This document shows, piece after piece, positions 1 through 8,957 of a stretch of 57,503 bases of DNA. The notes below the pieces were generated by a model. That model did no database searches, was not told the origin of the DNA, and was given only the letters and a program-made list of their open reading frames with translations. The stretch spans positions 1 through 57,503 of the forward strand of contig CAMDXA010000012.1 in assembly GCA_945878065.1 (NCBI GenBank), in the 5' to 3' direction. The stretch's first letter is position 1, and every line of letters begins with the position of its first letter. Source of the DNA: Bordetella parapertussis. GTDB lineage: Bacteria; Pseudomonadota; Gammaproteobacteria; Burkholderiales; Burkholderiaceae_C. Made by a program: the position numbers and the translations under genes.

Positions 1-2
1 CT

Positions 3-359
3 GTAACCGGAAAAAAGCCGCTGCCCCTGTTTCGGGCGCCTGGCGGCAAGACCTCGGCCGGGCTGTTGGCCGCGGCCAAGTCATGCGGTTATGCCCATGT
101 CGGTTGGGCGGCGGCCGGCTTTTTGGGCGACGAGCTCGCCAGCGACAAATTCAGCAACGCAGCTTTGCTGGCCAAAGCCTTGCGTGATATCCGCAGTGGC
201 GACATCCTGATGGCCCACCTGGGCATCTGGTCGCGCCAAGACCCCTGGGCCCCAGCGGTGCTGGAGCCGCTGATTGTGGGCTTGAAGGCGCGAGGCTTTT
301 GCTTTGCCACCCTGCGCGAGCACCCGGCCTACCGTGCCTGGGTGGCGACGGGCGGCTGA
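3..359 (+). CDS. Polysaccharide deacetylase-like protein, C-terminal part (5' end cut by window)
   Basis: The frame is open from the first bases of the window to a TGA, so only the last ~118 residues are present. The start of the visible part reads LFRAPGGKTSAG, which matches the FRxPxG motif of NodB-fold carbohydrate deacetylases. Further on, GDILMAHLG followed by VLEPLIVGLKARGF resembles the late GDxxLxH motif and the closing helix/strand that usually read like 'GY.FVTL' in this family. Such enzymes remove acyl groups from polysaccharides or sugar-lipid carriers. The zinc-binding motifs would lie upstream and cannot be checked, so catalytic competence is unknown. A membrane hydroxylase gene follows closely on the same strand. 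Confidence 0.7.
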   Translation, partial: VTGKKPLPLFRAPGGKTSAGLLAAAKSCGYAHVGWAAAGFLGDELASDKFSNAALLAKALRDIRSGDILMAHLGIWSRQDPWAPAVLEPLIVGLKARGFCFATLREHPAYRAWVATGG

Positions 360-369
360 ACCGCGCGGG

Positions 370-1311
370 ATGAACATGGACGGTTTGGCAGACATTTTTT
401 CAAACCTGCAGGGCCTGCTGTTTGAGCAGGTGCTGCAGCCGGTGATGTTCGCCATCGGTCTGGGGCATCTGTTGCCAGACGGCTTCAATGCCACGGGCTG
501 GCTGCTGGTGGGCCTGTTGCAGCTGCTGGTCATGGTGGCGGTGATTGGTCCGCTGCAACGCTGGCGCCCGGTCGAGCCAATCACTGACCGTGCCACGGTA
601 CGCACCGATGTGCTCTACACACTGATCCACCGGCTCGGTTTGTTCCGGGTGGCACTGTTTTTTGCGGTGGACCCGCTGCTCAACGCACTGTTTGGCCAAT
701 GGCGGGTGGCGGGGCTGGCCACCTGGCACCTCGACGCCTTGTGGCCGGGGGTGACGGATCTGCCGCTGGTCAGCCTGCTGCTCTACCTGGTGGCGCTGGA
801 CGCACTTAACTACCTGATCCACCGTGGGCAGCACAGCCTGGGCTGGTGGTGGCAGCTGCACGCGCTGCACCACGCCCAACGCCAGATGACCCAGTGGAGC
901 GACAACCGCAACCACCTGCTGGATGACCTGATTCGCGACGTGCTGGTGGTGCTGGTGGCCCAACTGATCGGCATTGCGCCCAGCCAGTATGTGGCGATTG
1001 TGGCGTTGACGCAGCTCAGCGAAAACCTGCAGCACGCCAACCTGCGCCTGTGGTTTGGCCGTTGGGGTGAGCGGCTGTGGGTCAGCCCGCGTTTTCACCG
1101 TATGCACCATGCGGTCGGCCTGGACGAGCGGCAAAACTGCAACTTTGGTGTGTTGCTGCCTTGGTGGGACATGCTGGTGGGCACCGCCAATTTTGAGCAG
1201 CGCTACCCCGCCACCGGGGTTTTGGACCAGTTGGAGCAGGGGCGCGACTATGGCCGCGGTTTCTGGTCGCAGCAATGGCTCGGTCTCAAGCGCCTGGCGG
1301 GTCGGGCCTGA
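370..1311 (+). CDS. Sterol desaturase / fatty acid hydroxylase family membrane protein
   Basis: About 313 residues. Several hydrophobic segments are followed by the histidine clusters that bind the di-iron centre in this superfamily: an early HRGQHS box, HALHH about 20 residues later, and a late FHRMHH box. Members insert oxygen or a double bond into lipid-like substrates at the membrane; the substrate here cannot be told. The open frame extends upstream to 304, but I prefer the ATG at 370, just after the preceding gene's stop, because it is followed directly by a plausible N-terminus (MNMDGLADIF); ATG 376 is also possible. It probably shares a transcript with the deacetylase-like gene before it. 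Confidence 0.85.
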   Translation: MNMDGLADIFSNLQGLLFEQVLQPVMFAIGLGHLLPDGFNATGWLLVGLLQLLVMVAVIGPLQRWRPVEPITDRATVRTDVLYTLIHRLGLFRVALFFAVDPLLNALFGQWRVAGLATWHLDALWPGVTDLPLVSLLLYLVALDALNYLIHRGQHSLGWWWQLHALHHAQRQMTQWSDNRNHLLDDLIRDVLVVLVAQLIGIAPSQYVAIVALTQLSENLQHANLRLWFGRWGERLWVSPRFHRMHHAVGLDERQNCNFGVLLPWWDMLVGTANFEQRYPATGVLDQLEQGRDYGRGFWSQQWLGLKRLAGRA

Positions 1312-1354
1312 GTTGGCGCACCCTTTTGGCGCGACAAGGGGTTATCCTCGGGCG

Positions 1355-2278
1355 ATGAAGCTGTTGTTGAGTTCCTTTTGGCGCGCCGTGGCTTATTGCC
1401 TGCACCCTCGGGTCATCGCCCTGTCGTTTTTGCCCTTGTTGTTGATGGTGGGGCTGGCTTTGGGCCTGGGCTATTTGTATTGGGAGCCGGCGCTGGACTG
1501 GGTGCGTAGCCTGCTGGAGGCCTCGGCCTTCATCAACAGCGTCTGGGGCTGGCTGGATGGGCTGGGCATGGGCCGCATCAAAGTGGTGCTGGCGCCCCTG
1601 CTGGTGATCTTTGCGGTCACGCCGCTGATTGTGGTCCTGTCGCTGCTGGCAGTGGCCACGCTGATGACGCCGTCCTTAACCCGGCTGGTGGCCGAGCGGC
1701 GCTTTACCGATTTGGAGCGCAAAGGCGGCGGCTCCTGGTTCTACAGCCTGTTTTGGTCCTTGGGCTCGCTCCTGCTGGCCATCATCGTCATGCTCTTGTC
1801 ACTGCCGTTTTGGCTGATCCCGCCGCTGATCCTGATCCTGCCACCGCTGGTGTGGGGCTGGCTGACCTACCGGGTGCTGGCCTTTGATGCCTTGGCGGGG
1901 CATGCCAGCGCGCAGGAACGGCGTGAGATCTTCCGGCGCCACCGGGGAGCGCTGCTGGGCATGGGCGTATTTTGTGGCTACCTCGGCGCTGCGCCCAGCG
2001 TGCTGTGGGCCTCAGGCGCGCTGTTTGCCGCCGCTTTTGTGGTGCTGGTGCCGTTGGCCATCTGGATCTACACCCTTGTCTTTGCGTTGTCGTCGCTGTG
2101 GTTCGCCCACTATTGCCTGGCCGTGCTGCAGGCTTTGCGTCAGGAGGCGGTGGCGGGTGCGGACGCAGGTGTGGTCGCAGCTAACAGTGCGCCGGTTCAG
2201 TCAGCGCCACCGCTCGTCCTGGCCGCTGACGCGTTAGCATTGCCCCATGAGTCATCCCCCAACCCACCCCAGACTTGA
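1355..2278 (+). CDS. EI24 domain-containing (CysZ-like) integral membrane protein
   Basis: About 307 residues starting at MKLLLSSFWRAV, with long hydrophobic stretches around residues 25-50, 80-110, 140-180 and 220-265 and an Ala/Pro-rich cytoplasmic tail. The length, the N-terminal amphipathic opening and the helix pattern fit the EI24/CysZ family, whose best-studied member is a sulfate importer. In Burkholderiales these proteins are usually annotated only by domain, so sulfate transport is an inference. The open frame runs further upstream inside the previous gene; ATG 1355 is the first start outside it. The 3' end overlaps the next gene by 32 bases, suggesting coupled translation. Confidence 0.75.
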   Translation: MKLLLSSFWRAVAYCLHPRVIALSFLPLLLMVGLALGLGYLYWEPALDWVRSLLEASAFINSVWGWLDGLGMGRIKVVLAPLLVIFAVTPLIVVLSLLAVATLMTPSLTRLVAERRFTDLERKGGGSWFYSLFWSLGSLLLAIIVMLLSLPFWLIPPLILILPPLVWGWLTYRVLAFDALAGHASAQERREIFRRHRGALLGMGVFCGYLGAAPSVLWASGALFAAAFVVLVPLAIWIYTLVFALSSLWFAHYCLAVLQALRQEAVAGADAGVVAANSAPVQSAPPLVLAADALALPHESSPNPPQT

Positions 2279-3083
2279 GTCAGCGCCCCGGATCGGCTTG
2301 ATCATCGTCGGCGACGAGATCCTGTCCGGCAAGCGTGCCGACAAGCATTTGCCCAAGACCATCGAGCTGCTCAAGGCGCGCGGCCTAGCGCTGGATTACG
2401 CCGACTATGTCGGTGATGCGCCAGACCGCATTACCAGCACCCTGAGCCGCGCCTTTGCCTCGGGCGACCTGGTGTTCTCCTGTGGCGGCATCGGCGCCAC
2501 CCCCGACGACCACACGCGCCAATGCGCAGCCAGGGCGTTGGGGTGCGATTTGGCGCTGCACCCGCAAGCCGAAGCCCTGATCCGCCAGCGCATGCAAGAT
2601 GTGGCGCTGGAGCAGGGCCTGGTCTATGAACCCGACCGGCCGGACAACATTCACCGGCTCAACATGGGCACTTTCCCGGTGGGCGCCCAGATCATCCCCA
2701 ACCCGTACAACAATATTCCTGGCTTCAGCTGCGGCAGTGTGTACTTTGTGCCTGGCTTTCCGGTCATGGCCTGGCCCATGATCGAGTGGGTGCTGGACAC
2801 CCATCACCCGCACCTGTTCCGCACCGCCGCCTGGATCGAACAATCGGTGATCGTGTTTGGTGCCATGGAGGCCACCCTGACGCCCTTGATGGAGGCCTTG
2901 GAGCGAGATTTTGTGGGCGTCAAGGTGTTCAGCCTGCCCAGTGTGGACCATCCCCAGTACGGGCGCCACATTGAACTTGGTGTCAAGGGTGAGCCGGCCC
3001 TGGTCAGCCAAGCGTACCCGGCCCTGTTGGCGGGTTTGCGGCAGTTTGACGCCCAGCTTGGCCCTGAATTGGTGCAAAAATAA
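2247..3083 (+). CDS. CinA-like competence/damage-inducible protein, molybdopterin-binding domain
   Basis: 278 residues with the MoCF-biosynthesis fold: IVGDEILSGKRAD near the N-terminus and SCGGIGATPDDHT around residue 80 are the characteristic binding loops of this domain. The C-terminal nicotinamide-mononucleotide deamidase domain of full CinA is absent, so this is the short form usually called 'competence/damage-inducible protein A' by homology. Its biochemical role is not settled in this form. It starts at ATG 2247 within the last codons of the EI24 gene and is the last gene before the nitrogen-regulated glnA promoter region. Confidence 0.85.
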   Translation: MSHPPTHPRLESAPRIGLIIVGDEILSGKRADKHLPKTIELLKARGLALDYADYVGDAPDRITSTLSRAFASGDLVFSCGGIGATPDDHTRQCAARALGCDLALHPQAEALIRQRMQDVALEQGLVYEPDRPDNIHRLNMGTFPVGAQIIPNPYNNIPGFSCGSVYFVPGFPVMAWPMIEWVLDTHHPHLFRTAAWIEQSVIVFGAMEATLTPLMEALERDFVGVKVFSLPSVDHPQYGRHIELGVKGEPALVSQAYPALLAGLRQFDAQLGPELVQK

Positions 3084-3109
3084 GTGCCATGATTTGGTGC
3101 GTCTGGACT

Positions 3110-3126
3110 TGCACCAATAAAGTGCA
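3110..3126 (+). promoter_or_regulatory. NtrC binding site upstream of glnA
   Basis: TGCACCAATAAAGTGCA matches the NtrC enhancer consensus TGCACC-N5-GGTGCA with a single mismatch. It lies about 105-120 bases upstream of the sigma-54 promoter of glnA, the normal distance for an enhancer acting through DNA looping. Further GTGC half-sites occur at 3071-3100, so a second weaker site is possible. NtrC itself is encoded downstream in the same window. Confidence 0.75.
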
Positions 3127-3230
3127 ATCGACCGGTAAACAAATGTACTTAGCAGTTTGAGGCACCCGCATTCCCGCCTAAAGTCAAGGCAAAATACCGC
3201 ACCGGGCCGATTTGCGCGCTGACGCGGCCT

Positions 3231-3246
3231 TGGCATAAAACCTGCA
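3231..3246 (+). promoter_or_regulatory. Sigma-54 promoter of glnA
   Basis: TGGCATAAAACCTGCA has the invariant GG (-24) and GC (-12) separated by exactly 10 bases, as required for sigma-54 RNA polymerase. It lies 49 bases upstream of the glnA ATG. Together with the upstream NtrC site it predicts induction of glnA under nitrogen limitation. Confidence 0.8.
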
Positions 3247-3294
3247 TTCCCCCTTGCATCTACTTATCAACCACAACCCACCCAGGAGAATTTG

Positions 3295-4710
3295 ATGGCC
3301 AAGACCGTCGCAGACGTCATGAAAATGGTGAAGGACAACGAAGTCAAGTTTGTTGACTTTCGTTTCACCGACACCCGTGGCAAGGAACAGCACGTGACTG
3401 TTCCGGTGTCCCATTTCGACGAAGACAAGTTCACCGCCGGTCACGCGTTTGACGGCTCATCGATTGCTGGCTGGAAAGGCATCGAAGCCTCGGACATGCA
3501 GCTCATGCCCGACCCCAACACCGCCAACGTGGACCCCTTCTTTGAAGAAACCACCCTGTTCATGCAGTGTGATGTGGTCGAGCCCAGCGACGGCAAATCG
3601 TATGACCGCGACCCGCGTTCCATCGCCAAGCGGGCTGAGGCCTACCTCAAGGCCTCCGGCATTGGCGACACCGCCTACTTTGGTCCCGAGCCCGAATTCT
3701 TCATTTTTGACGGCGTGCGTTGGAGCAACGAGCCTGGCAAGGTGTTTTTTGAGATCGACGAGTACGAGGCGCCCTGGAACTCCGGCTCCAAACTCGAAGG
3801 CGGCAACCGCGGCCACCGTCCCACCGTCAAGGGCGGTTATTTCCCGGTGCCTCCGGTTGACAGCACGCAAGACATGCGCGCTGAAATGTCGCTGATCCTC
3901 GAATCGCTCGGCATCCCGGTCGAGGTGTTCCACCACGAGGTGGCGGGCGCCGGCCAGAACGAAATCGGCACCCGCTTCAGCACGCTGGTGCAGCGCGCCG
4001 ACTGGACGCAGGTGCTTAAGTACGTGGTCTGGAACGTGGCCAATGCCTATGGCAAGACCGCCACCTTCATGCCAAAGCCCTACGCTGGTGACAACGGCTC
4101 GGGCATGCACGTGCACCAGTCGATCTGGAAAGACGGCAAGAACCTGTTTGCCGGTGACGGCTATGCCGGCCTGAGCGATTTCGCCCTGTATTACATCGGC
4201 GGCATCATCAAGCACGCCCGTGCGCTCAACGCCATCACCAACCCCGGCACCAACAGCTACAAGCGTCTGGTGCCTGGTTTTGAGGCGCCGGTCAAGCTGG
4301 CCTACAGCTCGCGCAACCGCTCGGCCTCCATCCGCATTCCGTTTGTGGCCAACCCCAAGGGCCGCCGCATTGAGGCGCGTTTCCCCGATCCATCCGCCAA
4401 CCCTTACCTGTGCTTCTCGGCGCTGATGATGGCTGGCCTGGACGGCGTGGAAAACAAGATCCACCCCGGCGAAGCCGCCACCAAGGACCTGTACCATCTG
4501 CCGCCCGAGGAAGATGCCAAGGTGCCAACCGTGTGCCACAGCCTGGACCAGGCGCTGGGTTATCTGAATGAAGACCGTGCTTTCCTGACCCGGGGCGGGG
4601 TCTTCACCGACTCCATGCTGGACGCCTATATTGAGCTCAAAATGACGGAGGTGACCCGCTTCCGCATGGCGCCCCATCCGGTTGAGTACGACATGTACTT
4701 CTCCCTGTGA
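3295..4710 (+). CDS. glnA: Glutamine synthetase type I
   Basis: 471 residues, the standard length of GSI-beta. It condenses glutamate and ammonia to glutamine using ATP in the cytoplasm as a dodecamer. Visible motifs are DGSSIAGW near residue 55, the metal/ATP loop [11 protein letters not shown], the glutamate-binding [18 protein letters not shown], and DLYHLPPEE, whose Tyr (about residue 400) corresponds to the adenylylated Tyr397. The start is ATG 3295, with GGAGAA 5 bases upstream; an in-frame TTG just before it is rejected. Control is expected at two levels: sigma-54/NtrC transcription from the sites upstream, and covalent adenylylation. Confidence 0.98.
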   Translation: MAKTVADVMKMVKDNEVKFVDFRFTDTRGKEQHVTVPVSHFDEDKFTAGHAFDGSSIAGWKGIEASDMQLMPDPNTANVDPFFEETTLFMQCDVVEPSDGKSYDRDPRSIAKRAEAYLKASGIGDTAYFGPEPEFFIFDGVRWSNEPGKVFFEIDEYEAPWNSGSKLEGGNRGHRPTVKGGYFPVPPVDSTQDMRAEMSLILESLGIPVEVFHHEVAGAGQNEIGTRFSTLVQRADWTQVLKYVVWNVANAYGKTATFMPKPYAGDNGSGMHVHQSIWKDGKNLFAGDGYAGLSDFALYYIGGIIKHARALNAITNPGTNSYKRLVPGFEAPVKLAYSSRNRSASIRIPFVANPKGRRIEARFPDPSANPYLCFSALMMAGLDGVENKIHPGEAATKDLYHLPPEEDAKVPTVCHSLDQALGYLNEDRAFLTRGGVFTDSMLDAYIELKMTEVTRFRMAPHPVEYDMYFSL

Positions 4711-4750
4711 GGACCGGCGGTGCTAAACCGCCAGACCACACTTGGTAACA

Positions 4751-4781
4751 AAAAAGGGACGGCTTTGGCCGTCCCTTTTTG
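4751..4781 (+). terminator. Rho-independent terminator after glnA
   Basis: GGGACGGC and GCCGTCCC form a strong stem with a TTTG loop, preceded by an A-run and followed by TTTTTG. It lies about 40 bases after the glnA stop, so glnA can be transcribed alone, with the following genes reached by read-through or their own promoter. Confidence 0.9.
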
Positions 4782-4868
4782 TTGGCGCCGACGGCCCTGT
4801 CCCGGTTTCTGCAGGCATTTGTCGCATACTCCCACACCATGCAAGCTCTGATGATGCCTGGTCCCCGT

Positions 4869-5396
4869 ATGAATATTGCCCTCTGGCTGGCCATGTGCGC
4901 CGCCGTTTTTTCTGGCCCCGGCCAGGCCCAGCAGGCCATCTACCGCTGCGGCAATGAGTACACCAACACGGTGTCCGACCCGGCCGCGCGCGGTTGCAAG
5001 CTGATCGAAGGCACCAATGTCACTGTGGTGCCAGCCGTACGCTTGCCGGCACCAGTTTCGGCGTCAAGAGCTGCCGCCACGACGGCGAGCACGGCCACAC
5101 CGAGCCTGGCCGGGCAACGGGTCGACGCCAGTGAGCAACGGGCCCGGGATGCGGATGCGCGGCAGATCTTGAGCGCCGAGTTGAAAAAAGCCGAAGCCCG
5201 GCAGATCGAGTTACAGCGCGAGTACAACAATGGCGAGCCAGAACGTCGCAGCGACGAGACCCGCAACTACCAAAAATACCTGGACCGTGTGGCCGAGATC
5301 AAGGCGAACCTGGCCCGTAACGACAGCGACATGGCCAGCATTCGGCGTGAACTGGCCCGCCAACCCGGCGCACCTGCCGCCTCCGCCGGAAAGTAG
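4869..5396 (+). CDS. Secreted coiled-coil protein with DUF4124-like N-terminus
   Basis: About 175 residues. An N-terminal signal peptide (MNIALWLAMCAAVFS..., cleavage near GQAQQA) is followed by AIYRCGNEYTNTVSD, a start typical of DUF4124 proteins. A basic, Ala-rich helical region then contains repeated Glu/Arg/Gln patterns (residues about 95-150) that should form a coiled coil. The likely start is ATG 4869; in-frame ATGs at about 4839 and 4851 give longer leaders. It sits between glnA and ntrB, six bases before the ntrB start, and is therefore probably cotranscribed with ntrBC. I recognise no enzymatic motif; an envelope role is an inference. Confidence 0.75.
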   Translation: MNIALWLAMCAAVFSGPGQAQQAIYRCGNEYTNTVSDPAARGCKLIEGTNVTVVPAVRLPAPVSASRAAATTASTATPSLAGQRVDASEQRARDADARQILSAELKKAEARQIELQREYNNGEPERRSDETRNYQKYLDRVAEIKANLARNDSDMASIRRELARQPGAPAASAGK

Positions 5397-5401
5397 CCCA
5401 C

Positions 5402-6493
5402 GTGGAACCAGCGCTCGCCACCAGCAGCGCCGCCGCCGCATCGGCGGGACGATTCCAGGCCTTTGACCTGCTGGCCACGTTGGTGGCCGTGGTACGGAGC
5501 AACGGTACCTTGCTGTTTGCCAACGCGGTGCTGGAAGATGCTCTGGGCGTCTCCCGCCGCACGCTGCTGGGGGCCTCATTGCCCGACAGCTTCACCGAAC
5601 CCCTGCCGCTGCGCCAAGCCCTGGCCGGCGCGGGCAGCAATGAGTTTGCGGCTCTGCGCTATGACGCCTGGCTCAAGCGCTTGAATCGCGAGCCACTGCC
5701 TGTGCATGTGATCGTGGCCCAGTCGGAAGGCGCGGATGAGTTCATCGTCGAGCTGCTACCCCTGGAGCAGCAGGCCCGCAAGGACCGGGAGGAGCGCCTG
5801 GCGGAGCAGTCCCAGGCCAACAAAGAGCTGATTCGCAACCTGGCGCATGAGATCAAAAATCCGCTCGGCGGCATTCGCGGTGCGGCGCAGTTGCTGGAGA
5901 TGGAGATCGAGTCACGCGAGCTCATTGAATACACCCAGGTCATCATCCACGAAGCCGACCGATTGCAGACCCTGGTGGACCGCCTGCTGGCGCCGCACCG
6001 CCGGCCCCACATGGTGGGGGACGTCAATATCCACGAGGTTTGCGAGCGCGTGCGTTCGCTGATTCTGGCTGAGTTTCCGCGAGGGCTGAAGGTGGTCCGT
6101 GACTACGACACCTCGATCCCGGAGTTTCGCGGCGACTTTGAGCAGCTGATTCAGACCCTGCTCAATATTGCACACAACGCCTGTGAGGCCCTGAGCGAGC
6201 AGATCGCCCACGGCCAGGCGGTCCTGACTTTTTGTACCCGCGTGGCGCGCCAGACGACCTTTGGCAAGCAGCGCTACCGGCTGGCACTGGAATTGCATGT
6301 GATTGACAACGGGCCTGGCGTCCCCGAATCGATCAAGGACCGCATTTTCTATCCGCTGGTGTCGGGCAGGGAAGGGGGGTCCGGGCTGGGGCTGACATTG
6401 GCACAAACCTTTGTTCAGCAGCACCATGGACTGATCGAGTGCGACAGCACGCCGGGCCGAACCGATTTCAAGATATTGATTCCGCTCCCCTGA
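5402..6493 (+). CDS. ntrB: Nitrogen regulation sensor kinase NtrB (NRII)
   Basis: 363 residues: an N-terminal PAS domain (about 20-125), then a HisKA domain with the phospho-acceptor in NLAHEIKNPLGG (His about residue 149), then a HATPase domain with NIAHNACEA (N box), DNGPGVP (G1) and GGSGLGLTLA (G2). There is no membrane segment, as expected for this cytoplasmic kinase/phosphatase that reads nitrogen status through PII. It phosphorylates or dephosphorylates NtrC encoded just downstream. The start is GTG 5402, since no suitable ATG lies near the domain start and GGAAAG sits about 8 bases upstream. Confidence 0.95.
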   Translation: MEPALATSSAAAASAGRFQAFDLLATLVAVVRSNGTLLFANAVLEDALGVSRRTLLGASLPDSFTEPLPLRQALAGAGSNEFAALRYDAWLKRLNREPLPVHVIVAQSEGADEFIVELLPLEQQARKDREERLAEQSQANKELIRNLAHEIKNPLGGIRGAAQLLEMEIESRELIEYTQVIIHEADRLQTLVDRLLAPHRRPHMVGDVNIHEVCERVRSLILAEFPRGLKVVRDYDTSIPEFRGDFEQLIQTLLNIAHNACEALSEQIAHGQAVLTFCTRVARQTTFGKQRYRLALELHVIDNGPGVPESIKDRIFYPLVSGREGGSGLGLTLAQTFVQQHHGLIECDSTPGRTDFKILIPLP

Positions 6494-6518
6494 AGCCTGA
6501 CCTGAGGTGACACACGAC

Positions 6519-8033
6519 ATGAAGCCGATTTGGATCGTAGATGATGACCAGTCTATCCGCTTCGTTTTGGAGAAAGCGCTGCTGCGCGAGAGCCTGCCCA
6601 CCCGCAGCTTCACCAACCCGCGCGACGTCATCACGGCGCTTAGCCTGGCCAACGAGGACACTGGGCCACAGGTGCTGGTGAGTGATATTCGCATGCCCGG
6701 TGGCTCTGGGCTCGACCTGTTGGAGCAGGTCAAAAAGAAATACCCGGGCCTGCCCGTCATCATCATGACCGCCTACTCAGACCTCGACAGCGCGGTTTCG
6801 GCCTTCCAGGGCGGTGCCTTTGAGTACCTGCCCAAACCCTTTGACCTGCCGAAGGCGGTCGAGCTGATTCGCCGGGCGGTCGAAGAGAGTCTGCGCGAGG
6901 AGGTGACTGAAGAGCGCATGGCCGATGCGCCCGAGATGCTGGGGCAGGCGCCGGCCATGCAGGATGTGTTTCGGGCCATTGGCCGCTTGAGCCAGAGCAA
7001 CGTGACGGTAATGATCACCGGTGAGTCGGGCTCGGGCAAGGAACTGGTGGCGCGTGCGCTGCACAAGCACTCGCCGCGTGCCCACGGGCCGTTTGTGGCC
7101 ATCAACACCGCGGCCATTCCGAAGGACCTGCTGGAGTCCGAGCTGTTTGGCCATGAGCGCGGCGCCTTCACCGGTGCACAGACCATGCGCCGCGGCCGCT
7201 TTGAGCAGGCCGACGGCGGTACCTTGTTTCTTGACGAAATCGGGGACATGCCGTTTGACCTGCAAACCCGCCTGCTGCGGGTCCTCAGCGACGGTCATTT
7301 CTACCGGGTGGGCGGTCATGGCGCGGTGAAAACCAATGTGCGGGTGATTGCCGCCACCCACCAAAACCTGGAGCAACGGGTGAAGGACGGCGCCTTCCGA
7401 GAGGATCTGTTTCATCGGCTCAACGTGATTCGCCTACGCCTGCCAGCGCTGCGCGAGCGGCGCGAGGACATCGCCATGCTGACGCGTCACTTTTTGCAGC
7501 AAAGCGCCGCCCAACTGGGGGTGGAGCCCAAGCGTATTTCAGAGGCTGCGCTCGGGTGGCTCGGTCATTTCAGTTTTCCCGGCAATGTGCGCCAGCTGGA
7601 GAACATTTGCCACTGGCTGACCGTGATGGCCCCAGCCCAGGTGGTCGAGCCCAAGGACTTGCCGCCTGAAGTTGGCGTGGCGGCGGGCAGCCCGCCCGTG
7701 CCAACCGCCGTGGCACCCGAGGCCGTGTCTGTTGCGCTGGCAGCGGCGCCAGAGATGGCGCTGCCGGCCGAGCCGCAGTTGCTGGCTGGGCATTCGGCCA
7801 CAGTGCCTCAGCTTAGCGGCGACAGTTGGGAGCTTGGCCTGGAGGCCGATGCCACTGCGCTGCTGGCCAGCGAGCGGAACGACGTGTGGGATGAACTGAG
7901 CCGGCGTTTTGAGTCGCGCCTGATCCTGGCAGCACTGGCTGCCACCCGTGGGCGGCGTATCGAAGCGGCGCAAAAGCTGGGGATAGGCCGGAACACCATC
8001 ACGCGCAAGATCCAGGAGCTGGGCCTGGAGTAG
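6519..8033 (+). CDS. ntrC: Nitrogen regulation response regulator NtrC (NRI)
   Basis: About 504 residues in three parts: a receiver domain with VDDDQS and the phosphorylatable Asp in VSDIRMPGG; a sigma-54 AAA+ domain with Walker A GESGSGKE, the sigma-54-contacting GAFTGA loop and Walker B LFLDEIGD; and a C-terminal Fis-type helix-turn-helix ending RKIQELGLE. A long Ala/Pro linker (residues about 385-445) separates AAA+ and DNA-binding parts. It drives sigma-54 promoters such as the one before glnA. ATG 6519 is preferred over GTG 6507 because a GAGG ribosome site lies 11 bases upstream of the ATG. Confidence 0.96.
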   Translation: MKPIWIVDDDQSIRFVLEKALLRESLPTRSFTNPRDVITALSLANEDTGPQVLVSDIRMPGGSGLDLLEQVKKKYPGLPVIIMTAYSDLDSAVSAFQGGAFEYLPKPFDLPKAVELIRRAVEESLREEVTEERMADAPEMLGQAPAMQDVFRAIGRLSQSNVTVMITGESGSGKELVARALHKHSPRAHGPFVAINTAAIPKDLLESELFGHERGAFTGAQTMRRGRFEQADGGTLFLDEIGDMPFDLQTRLLRVLSDGHFYRVGGHGAVKTNVRVIAATHQNLEQRVKDGAFREDLFHRLNVIRLRLPALRERREDIAMLTRHFLQQSAAQLGVEPKRISEAALGWLGHFSFPGNVRQLENICHWLTVMAPAQVVEPKDLPPEVGVAAGSPPVPTAVAPEAVSVALAAAPEMALPAEPQLLAGHSATVPQLSGDSWELGLEADATALLASERNDVWDELSRRFESRLILAALAATRGRRIEAAQKLGIGRNTITRKIQELGLE

Positions 8034-8072
8034 GCCGCTGCCCGGGGCGCTTGCCGCGCTAGGCCAGAACCC

Positions 8073-8843
8073 TTAAGCCAGGGCGATGTCTATCACCACA
8101 GGCGCGTGGTCGCTAGGCCGCTCGTTGCTGCGTGGTGTGCGGTCAACGCTGCAGCTGCGGACCAGGGGCTTAAGCGCCTCACTGACCAAAATATGGTCAA
8201 TGCGCAGGCCTTGATTTCGCCGAAAGCCGAAGTTGCGGTAATCCCACCAGGAGTAGTTTTTGGGCGGTTGGGGGAACATCCGAACACCATCATGCAGACC
8301 CAGCGCCACCAATGCGCGCAGGTGGTAACGCTCTTCCTCGGTGCAGTGAATGGTGTCTTTGAGCCCGACCGGGTCCCACACATCGGCGTCGTCAAAGGTA
8401 ATGTTGAAATCTCCCATCAGCACCAGTTGTGGGTGGGCCTGTAACTCGGCCCGCACCCAGTCGCGCAGGCCCTTGAGCCAGCTCATCTTGTACTCAAACT
8501 TGTCGCTGCCTGGCTCCTGGCCGTTCGGGAAATAGCCGCCAATGACGCGCACGCCAGCGACATCGGCGCTGATCACGCGCGCCATGTCGTCACTAAAGCC
8601 CGGGATGTTGCGCACCACGTTCAGCGCCGGTTCACGCGTCAGCAGCGCCACACCGTTATAAGTTTTCTGGCCGAAGCACTGCGCCTGGTAGCCGGCCTGC
8701 GCCAGCGCGACAAACGGAAATTTGTCGTCGGTCAGCTTGAGCTCTTGCAGCGCCAGCACATCGACCGGGTTGGCTTGCAGCCAGTCCAGCACCTGCGGCA
8801 GCCGCACCGTCAGGGATTTCACGTTCCAGGTGGCATGTTTCAT
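8073..8843 (-). CDS. xth: Exodeoxyribonuclease III
   Basis: 256 residues of the exonuclease/endonuclease/phosphatase fold. Key motifs in order are TWNVKSL near the start, LQELKL with the metal-binding Glu, GDFNITFDDADVWDP in the middle and PSDHAPVVID at the C-terminus with the catalytic Asp-His pair. It acts as an AP endonuclease and 3'-5' exonuclease in base-excision repair. It is convergent with ntrC, and no clear terminator hairpin with a T-run is seen in the 39 bases between them. Confidence 0.96.
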   Translation of the reverse strand: MKHATWNVKSLTVRLPQVLDWLQANPVDVLALQELKLTDDKFPFVALAQAGYQAQCFGQKTYNGVALLTREPALNVVRNIPGFSDDMARVISADVAGVRVIGGYFPNGQEPGSDKFEYKMSWLKGLRDWVRAELQAHPQLVLMGDFNITFDDADVWDPVGLKDTIHCTEEERYHLRALVALGLHDGVRMFPQPPKNYSWWDYRNFGFRRNQGLRIDHILVSEALKPLVRSCSVDRTPRSNERPSDHAPVVIDIALA

Positions 8844-8957
8844 TGGTTTGTGTATTCAATATAAAGCGACATGTTACTGGTCATGGCGACCCTTGGCGAC
8901 GCACTTAGCGCCAAACCGGCAGCAGCATCGGCCATTATGATCAGCCGCTTGCACTGT

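Noticed and set aside
400..1275. Minus-strand 291-codon frame opposite the hydroxylase gene
   Set aside because: Gln/His-rich composition typical of an antisense frame; the plus-strand gene has the histidine boxes.
2385..3236. Long minus-strand open frame opposite the CinA-like gene
   Set aside because: Antisense shadow with an implausible His/Gln/Arg-rich protein; the plus strand holds a clear family member.
3457..4677. 406-codon minus-strand frame opposite glnA
   Set aside because: Shadow of a conserved gene with GC-rich third positions; the protein has no recognisable features.
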